Origin: Lysinibacillus sp. FSL W8-0992
GTDB lineage: Bacteria > Bacillota > Bacilli > Bacillales_A > Planococcaceae
Length of the DNA: 64,000 nt
Reading direction: 5' to 3'
NCBI RefSeq assembly: GCF_038008685.1
Contig: NZ_JBBOZQ010000001.1
Location: forward strand, 4,278,001-4,342,000
In this document: one piece after another, positions 9,165-18,683 of the stretch
Position numbering within the stretch: the first letter of the stretch is position 1
Layout of the letters: each line of letters begins with the position of its first letter
Position numbers and translations under genes: made by a program
The notes under the pieces: model-generated
The model's database searches: none
Seen by the model: only the letters and a program-made list of their open reading frames with translations
Told to the model about the DNA's origin: nothing

Positions 9165-11933
9165 TTATACGTAATACTTTTCAACAACTTCTGCACAACG
9201 AGCACATACTGTTGGTTGCGCTTCATTTGTTCCAACTGTTGCAGAAATTGACCAACAACGCTCACATTTCTCACCTGTTGCTTTTTCAACAACAATTGAT
9301 ACATGTTCTAAAGCTAGCGCTTCAGCAGGAGCTGATTCAATTGGTGCTACCTCAAAAGCAGAAACGATTGAAAGCTGAGCAAAATCAATGTTTGCATCAT
9401 TCAATAATGCTAATACTTCTGGTTTTGCATAAACTGTTACTTTCGCTTCAAGAGACTTACCGATTGTTTTAGCATTTCGAGCTTCTTCTAATGCTTTTAA
9501 AATATCATCACGTACATCGATAATTGTTTCCCATTTTTCACGTAACTCATCGAAGTTTGCTTGCTCAACTACAGATGGGAAATCCGTTAATTGAACTGAT
9601 ACCTCTTCGACAACACCTTGTGCGTGTAAATAAGACCAAACTTCATCTGTTGTATGTGGAATGATTGGTGTCATGATTTTTACTAATGTCATTAATGTAT
9701 CGTAAATAACCGTTTGCATTGCACGACGATCGTGATTGTCATGACCTTCAATATAAACAACGTCTTTTGCGATGTCTAAGTAGAATGAAGATAGTTCTAC
9801 AGCAACAAAGTTATTAACTGCATGGTAGACAGCAGCAAAATCATAACGATCATAAGCGCTACGAACTGTTTTTAATACATCTTGTAGACGCATGTAAATG
9901 TATTGATCCATTTCACGTAAATCCGCATATGGTACACGGTCTTTCAATGGATTGAAATCAGCTACATTGCCGTGTAAGAAACGGAATGTATTACGGATTT
10001 TACGGTAAACTTCAGATACTTGCTTTAACATATCCATTGAAATACGAACATCGGCAGTATAATCTACAGAAGCTACCCATAGGCGTAAAATATCAGCACC
10101 GTATTGATCCATTACCTTTTGTGGAATAATTACATTTCCTAGTGATTTACTCATTTTGCGACCATCGCCATCTAGAACGAAACCATGCGTTAATAGACCT
10201 TTATATGGTGCATAGCCATTAATCGCCACAGACGTAATTAACGACGAGTTAAACCAACCACGATGTTGGTCAGATCCTTCTAAGTAAAGATCAGCTGGAT
10301 ATTTCATACCACGTTCAACTAGCACACCTTGGTGAGATGATCCTGAGTCAAACCATACGTCCATAATGTCGTTTTCTTTCGTGAATTCACCATTTGGACT
10401 ACCTGGATGTGTAAAGCCTTCTGGTAATAATTCTTTAGCCGTCATTTGGAACCAAATATTTGATCCATGCTCACGGAATAATGTAGAAATACGTGCAATT
10501 GTTTCTGGCGTAATAATCGGCTCACCATTTTCAGCATAAAAAATTGGAATTGGTACACCCCATGCACGTTGACGAGAAATAACCCAGTCTCCACGATCAC
10601 GAATCATATTATAAAGACGTGTTTCGCCCCAAGAAGGTGTGAATGTTGTCGATTTTACCGCTTCTAATAATTCATCACGGAAAGCATCGATTGACGCAAA
10701 CCATTGTGGTGTAGCACGATAAATTACTGGTTTTTTTGTACGCCAGTCATGTGGATAAGAGTGCGTAAAGAAGTTTAGTTTTTCTAATGCGCCAACTTCT
10801 TCTAATTTAGCAGTAACCATTTTGTTTGCATCATTGTAGAAAACACCTTCAAAGCCTGGTGCTTCGTCAGTATAACAACCACTGTTATCCACTGGACTTA
10901 GAATTGGTAAACCGTATAACTTACCAATTTGATAGTCATCTTCACCGTGTCCTGGAGCAGTATGAACACAGCCAGTACCCGCCTCAGCAGTAACGTGTTC
11001 ACCGACCATTACAAGGGACTCACGGTCGTAGAATGGATGTTGTGCTACGATGCGATCTAATGCTTCTCCTTTTACTTCTTGGATAACTTCATAAGTTTCC
11101 CAATCAAGCTCTTTTGCAACTGTTTCAAGCAATTCTTTCGCAATAATGAATTTTTTATCCGCTACTGCAACAACAACATAAATGAATTCCGGATTTAAAG
11201 AAATCCCTAAGTTCGCTGGTAATGTCCAAGGTGTAGTAGTCCAAATAATAAATTTCGCATCAGCTGGGACAACACCTTTTGCATCTTTAATCGCAAAGCT
11301 AACATAAATAGAAGCTGATTTTACATCTTTATATTCAATTTCAGCCTCTGCTAATGCAGATTCTGAAGATGGTGACCAATACACGGGTTTTAAGCCTTTA
11401 TAAATATAGCCTTTTTCAGCCATTTTACCGAACACTTCAATTTGTCGTGCTTCAAATTCTGGTTTTAACGTAATATATGGGTTTTCCCAATCACCACGAA
11501 TACCTAAACGACGGAATTGCTCACGCTGATTGTCGATTTGTTCATATGCATATTTTTCGCAAAGCTCGCGGAATTCAGCAATAGACATTTCTTTACGTTT
11601 TACACCTTTGTTCGTTAAAGCTTGCTCGATTGGTAAACCATGTGTATCCCATCCAGGAATATAGTTGACATGGAAACCTGTCATTGAGCGATGACGTGTG
11701 ATCATATCTTTCAGCACTTTATTTAAGGCGTGACCAATATGGATATCACCATTTGCATATGGAGGGCCATCATGTAGAACATATTCAGGGCGACCTGCTG
11801 TACGCTCCATTTGTAGTTTATTGATGTCCATCTCATTCCATTTTTCTTGCATTTTTGGTTCATTCGCTGGTAAATTTCCGCGCATTGGAAAATCTGTTTT
11901 CGGCATTAGTAACGTTTCTTTATATTCAACCAT
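9165..11933 (-). CDS. ileS: Isoleucyl-tRNA synthetase
   Basis: Charges tRNA-Ile with isoleucine. The 922-residue class I synthetase shows the HIGH signature (residues 65-68, in [11 protein letters not shown]), KMSKS in [10 protein letters not shown] around residue 600, an editing domain between them, and a C-terminal zinc-binding pair CERCW...CARCA. Size and motifs match the bacterial Bacillus-type enzyme. The start is supported by an AGGAGG site. Expression should respond to uncharged tRNA-Ile through the T-box leader upstream. Confidence 0.97.
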   Translation of the reverse strand: MVEYKETLLMPKTDFPMRGNLPANEPKMQEKWNEMDINKLQMERTAGRPEYVLHDGPPYANGDIHIGHALNKVLKDMITRHRSMTGFHVNYIPGWDTHGLPIEQALTNKGVKRKEMSIAEFRELCEKYAYEQIDNQREQFRRLGIRGDWENPYITLKPEFEARQIEVFGKMAEKGYIYKGLKPVYWSPSSESALAEAEIEYKDVKSASIYVSFAIKDAKGVVPADAKFIIWTTTPWTLPANLGISLNPEFIYVVVAVADKKFIIAKELLETVAKELDWETYEVIQEVKGEALDRIVAQHPFYDRESLVMVGEHVTAEAGTGCVHTAPGHGEDDYQIGKLYGLPILSPVDNSGCYTDEAPGFEGVFYNDANKMVTAKLEEVGALEKLNFFTHSYPHDWRTKKPVIYRATPQWFASIDAFRDELLEAVKSTTFTPSWGETRLYNMIRDRGDWVISRQRAWGVPIPIFYAENGEPIITPETIARISTLFREHGSNIWFQMTAKELLPEGFTHPGSPNGEFTKENDIMDVWFDSGSSHQGVLVERGMKYPADLYLEGSDQHRGWFNSSLITSVAINGYAPYKGLLTHGFVLDGDGRKMSKSLGNVIIPQKVMDQYGADILRLWVASVDYTADVRISMDMLKQVSEVYRKIRNTFRFLHGNVADFNPLKDRVPYADLREMDQYIYMRLQDVLKTVRSAYDRYDFAAVYHAVNNFVAVELSSFYLDIAKDVVYIEGHDNHDRRAMQTVIYDTLMTLVKIMTPIIPHTTDEVWSYLHAQGVVEEVSVQLTDFPSVVEQANFDELREKWETIIDVRDDILKALEEARNAKTIGKSLEAKVTVYAKPEVLALLNDANIDFAQLSIVSAFEVAPIESAPAEALALEHVSIVVEKATGEKCERCWSISATVGTNEAQPTVCARCAEVVEKYYV

Positions 11934-12103
11934 TTGTTAATTCCTCCTTTATTTTTTTGCAAACAGAGAACAATTGCTAAGCATTTGATTACATTCGACA
12001 GATTTTTGTAAGTCCCAAGCAAAGGTAAACAGAACACAACTTGTGCCAATCATTTAAATTACGCCTTTTTGCTATACTTTCCTAGTGACACGCAAAACAA
12101 TCC

Positions 12104-12390
12104 ATTAACAACAAAAAAAGCCCCTCAATCCCTGTAAGGGACGAGAAGCTTGAACTCGCGGTACCACCCTAGTTGTAGTACATAATTGTACTACCGCTTG
12201 AAAGCACGTTAACGTTGTGCGCTCCGAAATAACTTACTAAACGTTCAGTTATTTAGCTCAGAAGTGATTTTCTTTGTTATTTGCTTGTCTGGGCTCACAC
12301 TATCCCCAAATCGCTTTACTACACCTAACAAATACTGTCTTCGTCTCTGCCTATATGCATATCTGTTCTTATTTAATTACTATTACAATA
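12104..12390 (-). ncRNA. T-box riboswitch leader of ileS (isoleucine specifier)
   Basis: The minus strand contains the T-box sequence AGGGTGGTACCGCG (12157-12170), whose GGUG pairs with the acceptor end of uncharged tRNA in the antiterminator, followed by a terminator hairpin (about 12113-12148) and T-run. Upstream, stem I contains GTGTGAGCCCAG and a specifier loop with AAAATCACTTC. The ATC (12266-12268) followed by A is an isoleucine specifier codon, consistent with ileS downstream. Confidence 0.92.
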
Positions 12391-12418
12391 GTATATGGAA
12401 ATCCATGTATGGCGTCAA
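12390..12418 (-). promoter_or_regulatory. Sigma-A promoter of ileS
   Basis: TTGACG (12413-12418) and TATACT (12390-12395) on the minus strand are 17 bp apart. The predicted start lies just ahead of the T-box stem I, in the gap after divIVA. Confidence 0.82.
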
Positions 12419-12461
12419 GTCATATTCATTACATGACTACGTCACTTTTTCAATGGACTAT

Positions 12462-12986
12462 TTAGATTTCTTCTGATTCTTGGGCTTCCTCAACAGAAGA
12501 CTGAATTTCTGTTAAATCAATATCATATTGCAATAAATGATCCCAATCGTCTGCATTAAGTAAATCCAATTGTGCTTCTACAAGCATTTTAAATCGATTG
12601 CGGAAAACTTTTGACTGCTTTTTCAGCTCATCTATTTCTATAGTTACTTTACGTGCTTTCGTTAATGCCTCATTAACAATGCGATCAGCATTTTTTTCGG
12701 CTTCTTTCACAATAAGCTTTGCTTCTTTTTGTGAGTTTCTTCGTACCTCATCTGCTGCCTCTTGAGCGACAACAATTGATTTTTGTAATGTTTCCTCTAA
12801 AGAATTAAAATGTCTCGCTTGCTCTAAAGCCATTTCCAGTTGCTTATCGACATCTTTTTTTTCACGGAGTAATTTTTCATAATCTTTAATAATTTGATCT
12901 AAAAATTCATTTACTTCATCTTCAGCATATCCCCTGAAAGATTTTGTAAACTCCTTATTATGTATATCAATAGGTGATAATGGCAT
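12462..12986 (-). CDS. divIVA: Cell division initiation / polar-targeting protein DivIVA
   Basis: Coiled-coil scaffold that recognises curved membrane at septa and poles, positioning division inhibitors and other factors. The 174-residue protein begins MPLSPIDIHNKEFTKSFRGY, the conserved membrane-binding N-terminus, followed by a long coiled coil (about residues 25-150). The ATG at 12986 fits the family start and follows a GGAGAGAAGGA site; the frame is open for 20 more codons upstream. Last member of the division-gene run ylmC-divIVA. Confidence 0.95.
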   Translation of the reverse strand: MPLSPIDIHNKEFTKSFRGYAEDEVNEFLDQIIKDYEKLLREKKDVDKQLEMALEQARHFNSLEETLQKSIVVAQEAADEVRRNSQKEAKLIVKEAEKNADRIVNEALTKARKVTIEIDELKKQSKVFRNRFKMLVEAQLDLLNADDWDHLLQYDIDLTEIQSSVEEAQESEEI

Positions 12987-13081
12987 ACGATCCTTCTCTC
13001 CTTTACATGTACATTCGTAATTCCTATTATACAATTGTTCTAACAACTTAGCAGTAAAAATAAATAGAAATTACATGTTTT

Positions 13082-13870
13082 TTACCCTTTTTGGGTCAAA
13101 CGACCGATTTGCAAACGAATTTTATCTTTCTTTGTTCGGCCTTCTGTCATTATTATTTTCACACGACCACTACCTCGTACTGATAAAATATCACCTTCTT
13201 GACATTCAAAAGCAACACTATCTCGCTCAGTCCAGTTTACACGCACTTTTTTTCCGCTAATAAGAGCTTGCGCTTTTTGACGAGACACTTTTAATACCGT
13301 TGCAATAATGACATCCAAACGCATAGAAGTAACGGTATGAGATTCTTCCTGCCAGTCATCTTCATTTTCAATAAGCGCTTGTGACTCTTTAATAGATTCT
13401 ACATGCACTTTAACCTTCCCAATCCCTGTTAAATGAAGGCGTACATAATCTGCGACCTCTTCAGCGACTACAAACTGCACTTGCTGCTCATTCACCCGAA
13501 TATCTCCGAATTTAGCTCTGTCTAAGCCTAATGATAATAGGGCACCGAGCACATCTGGGTGGCGCAATTGGACAAATCTTGCAGGATAGTGAATTGTAAA
13601 TACTGTAAGCTGATAATCGTCCTCTTGCGGTTCGAAATACGTTGGGAAAATAAGCATACGTTGACGTTCTGCCTCATGAAACAAGCCATCGCTTGTCGTT
13701 TGAAGCATATTATTTTGCGCAATGATAGACATCACAATAAAACGCTGCCTTGGATCTAAAAAATCTGTAAGTTTCGGAGCATAGCGGTCTTCCACCTCAC
13801 GTTGCCAACTTACTACCTGCTCAATAAAAGGCTGCTCGTCCTTCCTAAAATGTTGTATTAAATGCTCCAT
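13082..13870 (-). CDS. ylmH: S4-domain RNA-binding protein YlmH
   Basis: A 262-residue protein with an N-terminal YlmH-specific domain and a C-terminal S4 domain (from about residue 180: RLDVIIATVLKVSRQKAQALISGKKVRVNW). YlmH homologues bind ribosomal RNA and help rescue stalled 50S complexes. It lies in the conserved ylm cluster between ylmG and divIVA. The biochemical role in this organism is inferred from the family. Confidence 0.9.
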   Translation of the reverse strand: MEHLIQHFRKDEQPFIEQVVSWQREVEDRYAPKLTDFLDPRQRFIVMSIIAQNNMLQTTSDGLFHEAERQRMLIFPTYFEPQEDDYQLTVFTIHYPARFVQLRHPDVLGALLSLGLDRAKFGDIRVNEQQVQFVVAEEVADYVRLHLTGIGKVKVHVESIKESQALIENEDDWQEESHTVTSMRLDVIIATVLKVSRQKAQALISGKKVRVNWTERDSVAFECQEGDILSVRGSGRVKIIMTEGRTKKDKIRLQIGRLTQKG

Positions 13871-13942
13871 CTATCGTTCACCCCATCTACCTCATCCATT
13901 TGAAACTACTAGTTTATGTATGTCTAGTATTCCCTTTTTACA

Positions 13943-13970
13943 CAAAAAATCCCCACTAATTGTGAGGATT
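13943..13970 (-). terminator. Terminator between ylmG and ylmH
   Basis: A hairpin with 9-base arms (AATCCTCAC / GTGGGGATT) is followed by a run of six T residues on the minus strand, directly after the ylmG stop. It would separate or attenuate transcription into ylmH. Confidence 0.75.
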
Positions 13971-13974
13971 CTGA

Positions 13975-14253
13975 CTAAAACATAAAGAATATTTTTTGAA
14001 TCACAATAAAAAGCCCATTTTTAATAAAATTCAACATGAATATTGCCACAATCGGAGAAATATCAATCATGCCAATAGGAGGAATGATTTTTCTGAAAAG
14101 CCCTAAGTATGGATCACACATTCTTTCAAGAAAACGGCCAATTGCTGAACTTTGAGCAGCTGGTACCCAAGACATTAAAACATATGCTACTAGCATAAAT
14201 GAGTACACAGTAAATGCTAAATCCAAATAATGCAAAATTATATAAAAAGTCAT
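13975..14253 (-). CDS. ylmG: YggT-family membrane protein YlmG
   Basis: A 92-residue protein of the YggT/YlmG family with two hydrophobic segments (about residues 5-30 and 60-85) around the conserved loop PYLGLFRKIIPPIGMIDISPIVA. Family members lie next to sepF in most Firmicutes and are linked to division or membrane organisation; the mechanism is not known. Starts 20 bp after sepF. Confidence 0.88.
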   Translation of the reverse strand: MTFYIILHYLDLAFTVYSFMLVAYVLMSWVPAAQSSAIGRFLERMCDPYLGLFRKIIPPIGMIDISPIVAIFMLNFIKNGLFIVIQKIFFMF

Positions 14254-14273
14254 ATAAACTACAATCCTCGCTA

Positions 14274-14768
14274 TTAATTATCGTCTAAAATAAAATTTGA
14301 AATTTCGCCAGACACTTCTACATTATCTGGTGTGCATAAGAATATATCTTTGCCTATACGTTGAATGTCTCCACCTAGCGCATAGACTGTACCGCTTAAA
14401 AAATCGATAATTCGTATACCTTGCTCTCTTTCAATACGTTGCAGATTAACAATTGTTGCTCTTTTGTTTTTTAAGTTTTCTGCGATATCCTGAGCCTCTG
14501 CATAAACTCTAGGTTCTACCAATACAACCTTTGCACCTTTTGTATTCATAGCTGCTTGTAAACTAACAATATTATTATTAGCATTTGTACTTTGCGGTAC
14601 AATTTCATGAATTTGTGCCTTACGTTCTTTGATAACCTTTTTAGATGGTTTAGCTGCATGAATCGGTTGTTGTTGCACGGGTTGTTGCTGAATAGGAGCT
14701 TGCGTGATTTCTTCTTCTAGGTCTTCTTCAAGATAAAAGAAGTTTTTAATTTTATTTTTCATGCTCAT
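14274..14768 (-). CDS. sepF: Cell division protein SepF
   Basis: SepF anchors and bundles FtsZ at the membrane. The 164-residue protein has an N-terminal amphipathic stretch ([13 protein letters not shown]), an acidic and Gln-rich linker rich in QQPVQQQP, and the C-terminal beta-sheet domain with [17 protein letters not shown] and [15 protein letters not shown]. The ATG at 14768 has a GAGGGG site six bases upstream; translation from 14795 would read through that site. Its start overlaps the end of ylmE by 17 bp, indicating coupling. Confidence 0.93.
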   Translation of the reverse strand: MSMKNKIKNFFYLEEDLEEEITQAPIQQQPVQQQPIHAAKPSKKVIKERKAQIHEIVPQSTNANNNIVSLQAAMNTKGAKVVLVEPRVYAEAQDIAENLKNKRATIVNLQRIEREQGIRIIDFLSGTVYALGGDIQRIGKDIFLCTPDNVEVSGEISNFILDDN

Positions 14769-15468
14769 CCTGTTCCCCTCTTTCATTTCCAACAAGAGCC
14801 GTTCCGACTCGAACGAATGTAGCTCCTTCCTCTACCGCTATTTCAAAGTCATTAGACATGCCCATTGATAACTCGGTACAAGGTGCGTGTGCGAATCCTC
14901 GTTCGGCTATTTGCTGTTGACATTGTTTTAATTGCTTAAAAACAGAGCGAATAATTGTTTCGTCCTCTGTATTTGGTGCCATTGTCATTAAACCTACAAC
15001 TTGAATTTTCGTGAAGTCTTGTAAAGATTCAATAAAAGTTACTGCGTCTTCTGCTGTTAAACCATGTTTTGATTCTTCACCTGACACATTAACTTGTACA
15101 AAACATTTTACCGTTTTTGTTGCTCTTTTTTCAATTTCTTCAGCTAAGCTTAGACGATCCAAGGAATGTAAGTAATCAATTTCGTTAATAACTTGTTTTA
15201 CTTTTCGAGTTTGTAATGATCCAATATAATGCCAGTGTACATTTGCTTGAATGGCTTCAATTTTTTGTTTTAAGCCTTCAGGACGATTTTCGCCTAAATG
15301 TATAAGCCCTGCATCAATTGCTTCTTGTGTTCTCTCAACGGAGACCTCTTTCGTAACAGCAATAATTTGAACATTAGTTGCCTCACGATTTGAACGATGT
15401 TGTGCTGCTTGTATTTGATTATTAATTTTGTCTAAATTTGTTAAGATTTTCGTCACTGTTTTTCCCAA
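14752..15468 (-). CDS. ylmE: YggS-family pyridoxal phosphate homeostasis protein
   Basis: A 238-residue alanine-racemase-like PLP-binding protein without known catalysis, important for PLP and amino-acid balance. The PLP lysine is in IIAVTKEV near residue 40, followed by HLGENRPEG and [12 protein letters not shown], all diagnostic of the family. Two starts are possible: the TTG at 15468 or a GTG four codons later; neither has a strong ribosome binding site. Upstream of sepF as in B. subtilis; ylmD, its usual neighbour, is missing. Confidence 0.9.
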   Translation of the reverse strand: MGKTVTKILTNLDKINNQIQAAQHRSNREATNVQIIAVTKEVSVERTQEAIDAGLIHLGENRPEGLKQKIEAIQANVHWHYIGSLQTRKVKQVINEIDYLHSLDRLSLAEEIEKRATKTVKCFVQVNVSGEESKHGLTAEDAVTFIESLQDFTKIQVVGLMTMAPNTEDETIIRSVFKQLKQCQQQIAERGFAHAPCTELSMGMSNDFEIAVEEGATFVRVGTALVGNERGEQDEHEK

Positions 15469-15629
15469 CTTTACAACTTAGTTTCCTTTATTGTAACAAG
15501 CAACTGTTCATTTATCAATGAATAGCCTGACCTATAAAAATGCTGATACATTTACGCTGCTCACGCGCAATGAGGGGCTACAGTCTTACTGTTCGAAAAA
15601 TATGAGCGAGCAGCACAAATGCTATGATT

Positions 15630-15866
15630 CTACGATAATGCCTTTACTAGAATGACATCCTTTCCGACTACAAGAACATCTTTCATATACACTTTTCTTA
15701 TTGATTCTTCTCCTCTAAAAAACCCTAAATATTTTCGTGGCTCTGCAATCATAAATGCCGTTACATAGCCCGTTTCTTTTGATACTTCTGCATCTACAAC
15801 AAAGCCTAAAAAACGTCCATTCCCTGCTTCTATTACTTCTTTTTGCTGTAACATCGAGAAACGCAT
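15630..15866 (-). CDS. ylmC: PRC-barrel domain protein, YlmC/YmxH family
   Basis: A 78-residue protein consisting of a single PRC-barrel-like fold (MRFSMLQQKEVIEAGNGRFLGFVVD...). The family is found next to sigG and the ylm genes in spore formers; the B. subtilis homologues are small sporulation-associated proteins of unknown mechanism. The ATG at 15866, six bases after GGAGGG, was preferred over a longer reading frame start at 15896. Confidence 0.8.
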   Translation of the reverse strand: MRFSMLQQKEVIEAGNGRFLGFVVDAEVSKETGYVTAFMIAEPRKYLGFFRGEESIRKVYMKDVLVVGKDVILVKALS

Positions 15867-16001
15867 CTGTATCCCTCCTACTAAATCAATTACCATTGTG
15901 TTTTATGTTGAGCTAAAACAATTACAATGCTTATTGATTAATTGCTGTATAGCTAAAAATCTATGACCGCTATCTTCATGTTCGCACTAACGCAATGAAG
16001 A

Positions 16002-16033
16002 TAAAATGCGCACCGAAGTTTCGGGTGCGCATT
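16002..16033 (-). terminator. Terminator after sigG
   Basis: A hairpin (arms AATGCGCACCGAA, one bulged base on the partner) lies just beyond the sigG stop and ends with TTTTATC on the minus strand. Confidence 0.7.
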
Positions 16034-16039
16034 GTCTAC

Positions 16040-16813
16040 TTACTTATAATCTTTCTGCATTGTTTCAATGGCATTTTTTTCTAGACGTGAAATTTGCGCT
16101 TGGGAAATCCCTAATTCTTTTGCAATTTCAGTTTGTGTCTCACCATAATAAAAACGCTTCGCTACAATCATCTGCTGACGTACATCTAACTTTTGTAAGC
16201 TTTCCTTCACTGACACGTAGGCAACCCATTGATCTTCTGATACATCATCATCACGTAATTGGTCCATCATATAAACAGCGTCTCCACCGTCTGCATAAAT
16301 GGGTTCTTGTAATGAAACTGGGTCTTGAATGGCATCTAAAGCAAATAATACATCTTCCTTTTTCATGTCAATCATTTCTGCGATTTCTTCAATCGTTGGT
16401 TCTCGCAAATTATCGGTTATCCATTGTTCTTTTGCCTGCATCGCCTTATACGCAATATCTCTAAGAGAACGAGAAACACGTAGTGCATGATGATCACGCA
16501 GATGGCGACGAATTTCACCAATGATCATTGGTACAGCATATGTTGAAAATCGTACATTATGCTTCAAATCGAAATGATCAATGGCTTTCATGAGGCCAAT
16601 ACAGCCTACCTGAAATAAATCATCTGCCTGTTCACCCCTGTAGGCAAATCGTCCGACAATACTTAGCACTAACCTTAAATTACACATTACAAGCTCTTCC
16701 CGAATCTCTGTTTCTCCTGCTTGTAATCGAATGAAGAGTTCCTTCATTTCTTCGTGCTTTAAAATTGGCAAAGTCGATGTATCTAAGCCGCAAAGATCTA
16801 CTTTTGTTCGCAT
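16040..16813 (-). CDS. sigG: Sporulation sigma factor sigma-G (late forespore)
   Basis: RNA polymerase sigma factor for late forespore genes. The 257-residue protein keeps the sigma-70 regions 2 (DDLFQVGCIGLMKAIDHFD, FSTYAVPMIIGEIRRHLRD), 3 and 4 (GETQTEIAKELGISQAQISRLEK). The N-terminus MRTKVDLCGLDTSTLPIL is a hallmark of SigG and separates it from SigF. It lies directly behind sigE, the standard order in Bacillales. A sigma-F-type promoter precedes it. Confidence 0.97.
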   Translation of the reverse strand: MRTKVDLCGLDTSTLPILKHEEMKELFIRLQAGETEIREELVMCNLRLVLSIVGRFAYRGEQADDLFQVGCIGLMKAIDHFDLKHNVRFSTYAVPMIIGEIRRHLRDHHALRVSRSLRDIAYKAMQAKEQWITDNLREPTIEEIAEMIDMKKEDVLFALDAIQDPVSLQEPIYADGGDAVYMMDQLRDDDVSEDQWVAYVSVKESLQKLDVRQQMIVAKRFYYGETQTEIAKELGISQAQISRLEKNAIETMQKDYK

Positions 16814-16856
16814 ATTCGATTCCTCCGGATGTTATTCTCTGACTAAACCGTTACAT

Positions 16857-16885
16857 CAGTTTGTCCGACAGAATCGAGAATATGC
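16857..16885 (-). promoter_or_regulatory. Candidate sigma-F promoter of sigG
   Basis: On the minus strand, GCATA (16881-16885) and GGACAAACTG (16857-16866) match the sigma-F -35 (GYATA) and the full -10 consensus GGNNANAHTR. The 14-bp spacer is one to two bases shorter than usual. The B. subtilis sigG gene is known to be switched on by sigma-F, which fits. Confidence 0.6.
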
Positions 16886-16927
16886 AGAAAAAATGTGACC
16901 AATTTTAGGTAGGATAAATTTCCCTAT

Positions 16928-17635
16928 CTAAGATATTGGCTGATTCAAATTTTCTCGTAAATCTTGTATAATTTTCTTTTCTAACCTTGAAATATATGAT
17001 TGCGAAATTCCTAAATGATCTGCTACTTCTTTTTGCGTCATTTCAATTTTACCGTTTAATCCGAAACGACATTCCATAATGTATCGTTCACGTGCACCTA
17101 ATAAATTAATGGCATGGAACATATGCTGACGTTCGATTTTCTTTTCAACATTATCTAGAATAATATGTTCCTCTGTCCCTAAAATATCAGACAATAGTAA
17201 CTCATTTCCATCTGCATCAGAATTTAGTGGTTCATCTAGTGAAACTTCACCCTTCATGCGACTTGTTTTACGTAAATGCATCAAAATTTCATTTTCAATA
17301 CAACGTGATGCATACGTTGCAAGTTTAATATTTTTATCGGTATTGAACGTTTCAATCGCCTTTATTAAGCCAATTGAACCAATACTAATTAAATCTTCAA
17401 TCGGCGTACCCGTATTATCAAAACGTCTAGCAATATAAACAACAAGACGTAAATTACGTTCAATAAGTGTATCTCTAGCTCGTAAATCTCCGTTCATAAA
17501 GGATGCAATGACTGTGACTTCTTCTTCTCGACTTAGTGGCACTGGCAATGAATCATTTCCCCCTATATAGTACGTTTCACGACTCCGAAACTTACCCCAT
17601 AATTTTTTCAAGCTAGCAAGTAGCCTAAGAAGCAA
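16928..17635 (-). CDS. sigE: Pro-sigma-E, early mother-cell sporulation sigma factor
   Basis: Mother-cell sigma factor made as an inactive precursor. The 235-residue protein begins with a hydrophobic/basic pro-sequence (about 25-28 residues, before [18 protein letters not shown]), which SpoIIGA removes after SpoIIR signalling. Regions 2 ([18 protein letters not shown]) and 4 ([23 protein letters not shown]) are intact. It starts with TTG behind an AGGGGGAG site, 13 bp after spoIIGA, in the same operon as in B. subtilis (spoIIG). Confidence 0.96.
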   Translation of the reverse strand: MLLRLLASLKKLWGKFRSRETYYIGGNDSLPVPLSREEEVTVIASFMNGDLRARDTLIERNLRLVVYIARRFDNTGTPIEDLISIGSIGLIKAIETFNTDKNIKLATYASRCIENEILMHLRKTSRMKGEVSLDEPLNSDADGNELLLSDILGTEEHIILDNVEKKIERQHMFHAINLLGARERYIMECRFGLNGKIEMTQKEVADHLGISQSYISRLEKKIIQDLRENLNQPIS

Positions 17636-17648
17636 TAGTTCTCCCCCT

Positions 17649-18482
17649 CTATGAGTTATTTGAAAGCGCTGAAAAATGTAAAATTGCTGCTGTGCTATGC
17701 GGAAAATTTTTAGCTTTTTTTGTTAAAACGATATATTCATTTGTTTTTACTTGTGATGACTCTCCTTTAATATGCAATTCATCAAAGCGAAAGCCTAAGA
17801 CAACAGTTTGTTGTTGCACAGTATTGACATGAATAAATCGAATAAGACGCTGATAATCTACTGAAAACATTGATACATCGTAAGGATCTGTTTCTTGCCA
17901 TTGCGATAGTGCATCTCGAATTGTTGCTGGTAAATAAGGTCGTAGCGCTGAATACGAAACGAAATGAACAGGTTTTCCCGACAGTGGCTCAATACATTGA
18001 TTTCCTGTATCAACAAATGCCGAAAGTGGGATAACTTCATCAAAAACCTTTAAGGTCGTTTGAAATACAAACTGTCCACTTACACGCTCCAGCTTTACAA
18101 ATCCCCATTGCTTATAAAATATAAGGAGATTACCAAATGCCAGCAATAAGCAAAGTACAATAAAGTGAATGACAGAAAGACTCTTTAAATACGGTTGTAA
18201 TGCTGTTAACAGTCCGCCAATAACAATCGTTGCGGTCAGTACAATAGGACCTTGCTTTTGAAAGCTTCGAAGTTTAAAGCGAAAAGCTAGACCAATTAGT
18301 ACAATAAAGCTTAGCACAATCGTAAGCAGCATTTGACCACCGATTACAGCTATTAAACTACTAATAATTGAACTCATTAATAATCTCGTATTCTTTACAT
18401 AAACGCCTGTAACTTTTGCTGTAAACGTCAATATTGCTAGATTATAAAGCGTATTAATGAGCACCAGCCATTCTCCATACAT
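17649..18482 (-). CDS. spoIIGA: Sporulation sigma-E factor-processing peptidase
   Basis: Membrane-bound aspartic protease that matures pro-sigma-E at the septum. The 277-residue protein has five transmembrane helices in its first ~125 residues and a cytosolic protease domain with the catalytic motif VDTGN (Asp 158). It is about 30 residues shorter than the B. subtilis protein, mostly in loop regions. Start supported by a GGAGGCGG site. First gene of the spoIIG operon. Confidence 0.94.
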   Translation of the reverse strand: MYGEWLVLINTLYNLAILTFTAKVTGVYVKNTRLLMSSIISSLIAVIGGQMLLTIVLSFIVLIGLAFRFKLRSFQKQGPIVLTATIVIGGLLTALQPYLKSLSVIHFIVLCLLLAFGNLLIFYKQWGFVKLERVSGQFVFQTTLKVFDEVIPLSAFVDTGNQCIEPLSGKPVHFVSYSALRPYLPATIRDALSQWQETDPYDVSMFSVDYQRLIRFIHVNTVQQQTVVLGFRFDELHIKGESSQVKTNEYIVLTKKAKNFPHSTAAILHFSALSNNS

Positions 18483-18503
18483 AACAGCCGCCTCCTACTT
18501 ACA

Positions 18504-18569
18504 AAGTTAGCACGCCAGCGGCACAAATATTGTCAAACAATCGCATGATTTCCTTAAAATGTTTTGACA
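18504..18569 (-). promoter_or_regulatory. Candidate Spo0A-dependent spoIIG promoter region
   Basis: Upstream of spoIIGA, TTGACA (18531-18536) is followed after an abnormally long 21-bp spacer by TAACTT (18504-18509). The B. subtilis spoIIG promoter is known for a long spacer of 22 bp and needs Spo0A~P. Two 0A-box-like heptamers (consensus TGTCGAA) with one mismatch are present in opposite orientations: TTTGACA on the minus strand at 18531-18537 and on the plus strand at 18563-18569. Confidence 0.5.
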
Positions 18570-18593
18570 AAAAACTTCGTTTCCTTACACAAA

Positions 18594-18642
18594 AAGTGCC
18601 TGACACGCAAACAATTCAGAATTGTTTGCGTGTCAGGCACTT
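18594..18642. repeat. Near-perfect palindrome, REP-like
   Basis: Two perfectly complementary 24-base arms are separated by a single A (18618). The arms begin AAGTGCCTGACACGCAAAC. It has no T-run of its own and is not a classical terminator. Related sequences occur near 43379, 43585 and 52316, always between genes, so this is a dispersed repeat family. Confidence 0.7.
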
Positions 18643-18644
18643 AA

Positions 18645-18682
18645 AAAAACTCGTATTTTACATATGTAAAATACGAGTTTTT
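18645..18682 (-). terminator. Terminator of ftsZ
   Basis: A perfect inverted repeat with 19-base AT-rich arms (AAAAACTCGTATTTTACAT and its complement) starts right at the ftsZ stop codon and runs into seven T residues on the minus strand. It ends the dcw transcript. Confidence 0.85.
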
Positions 18683-18683
18683 A

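Noticed and set aside
12264..12476. Two overlapping plus-strand open frames
   Set aside because: They cover the T-box leader and promoter of ileS on the opposite strand.
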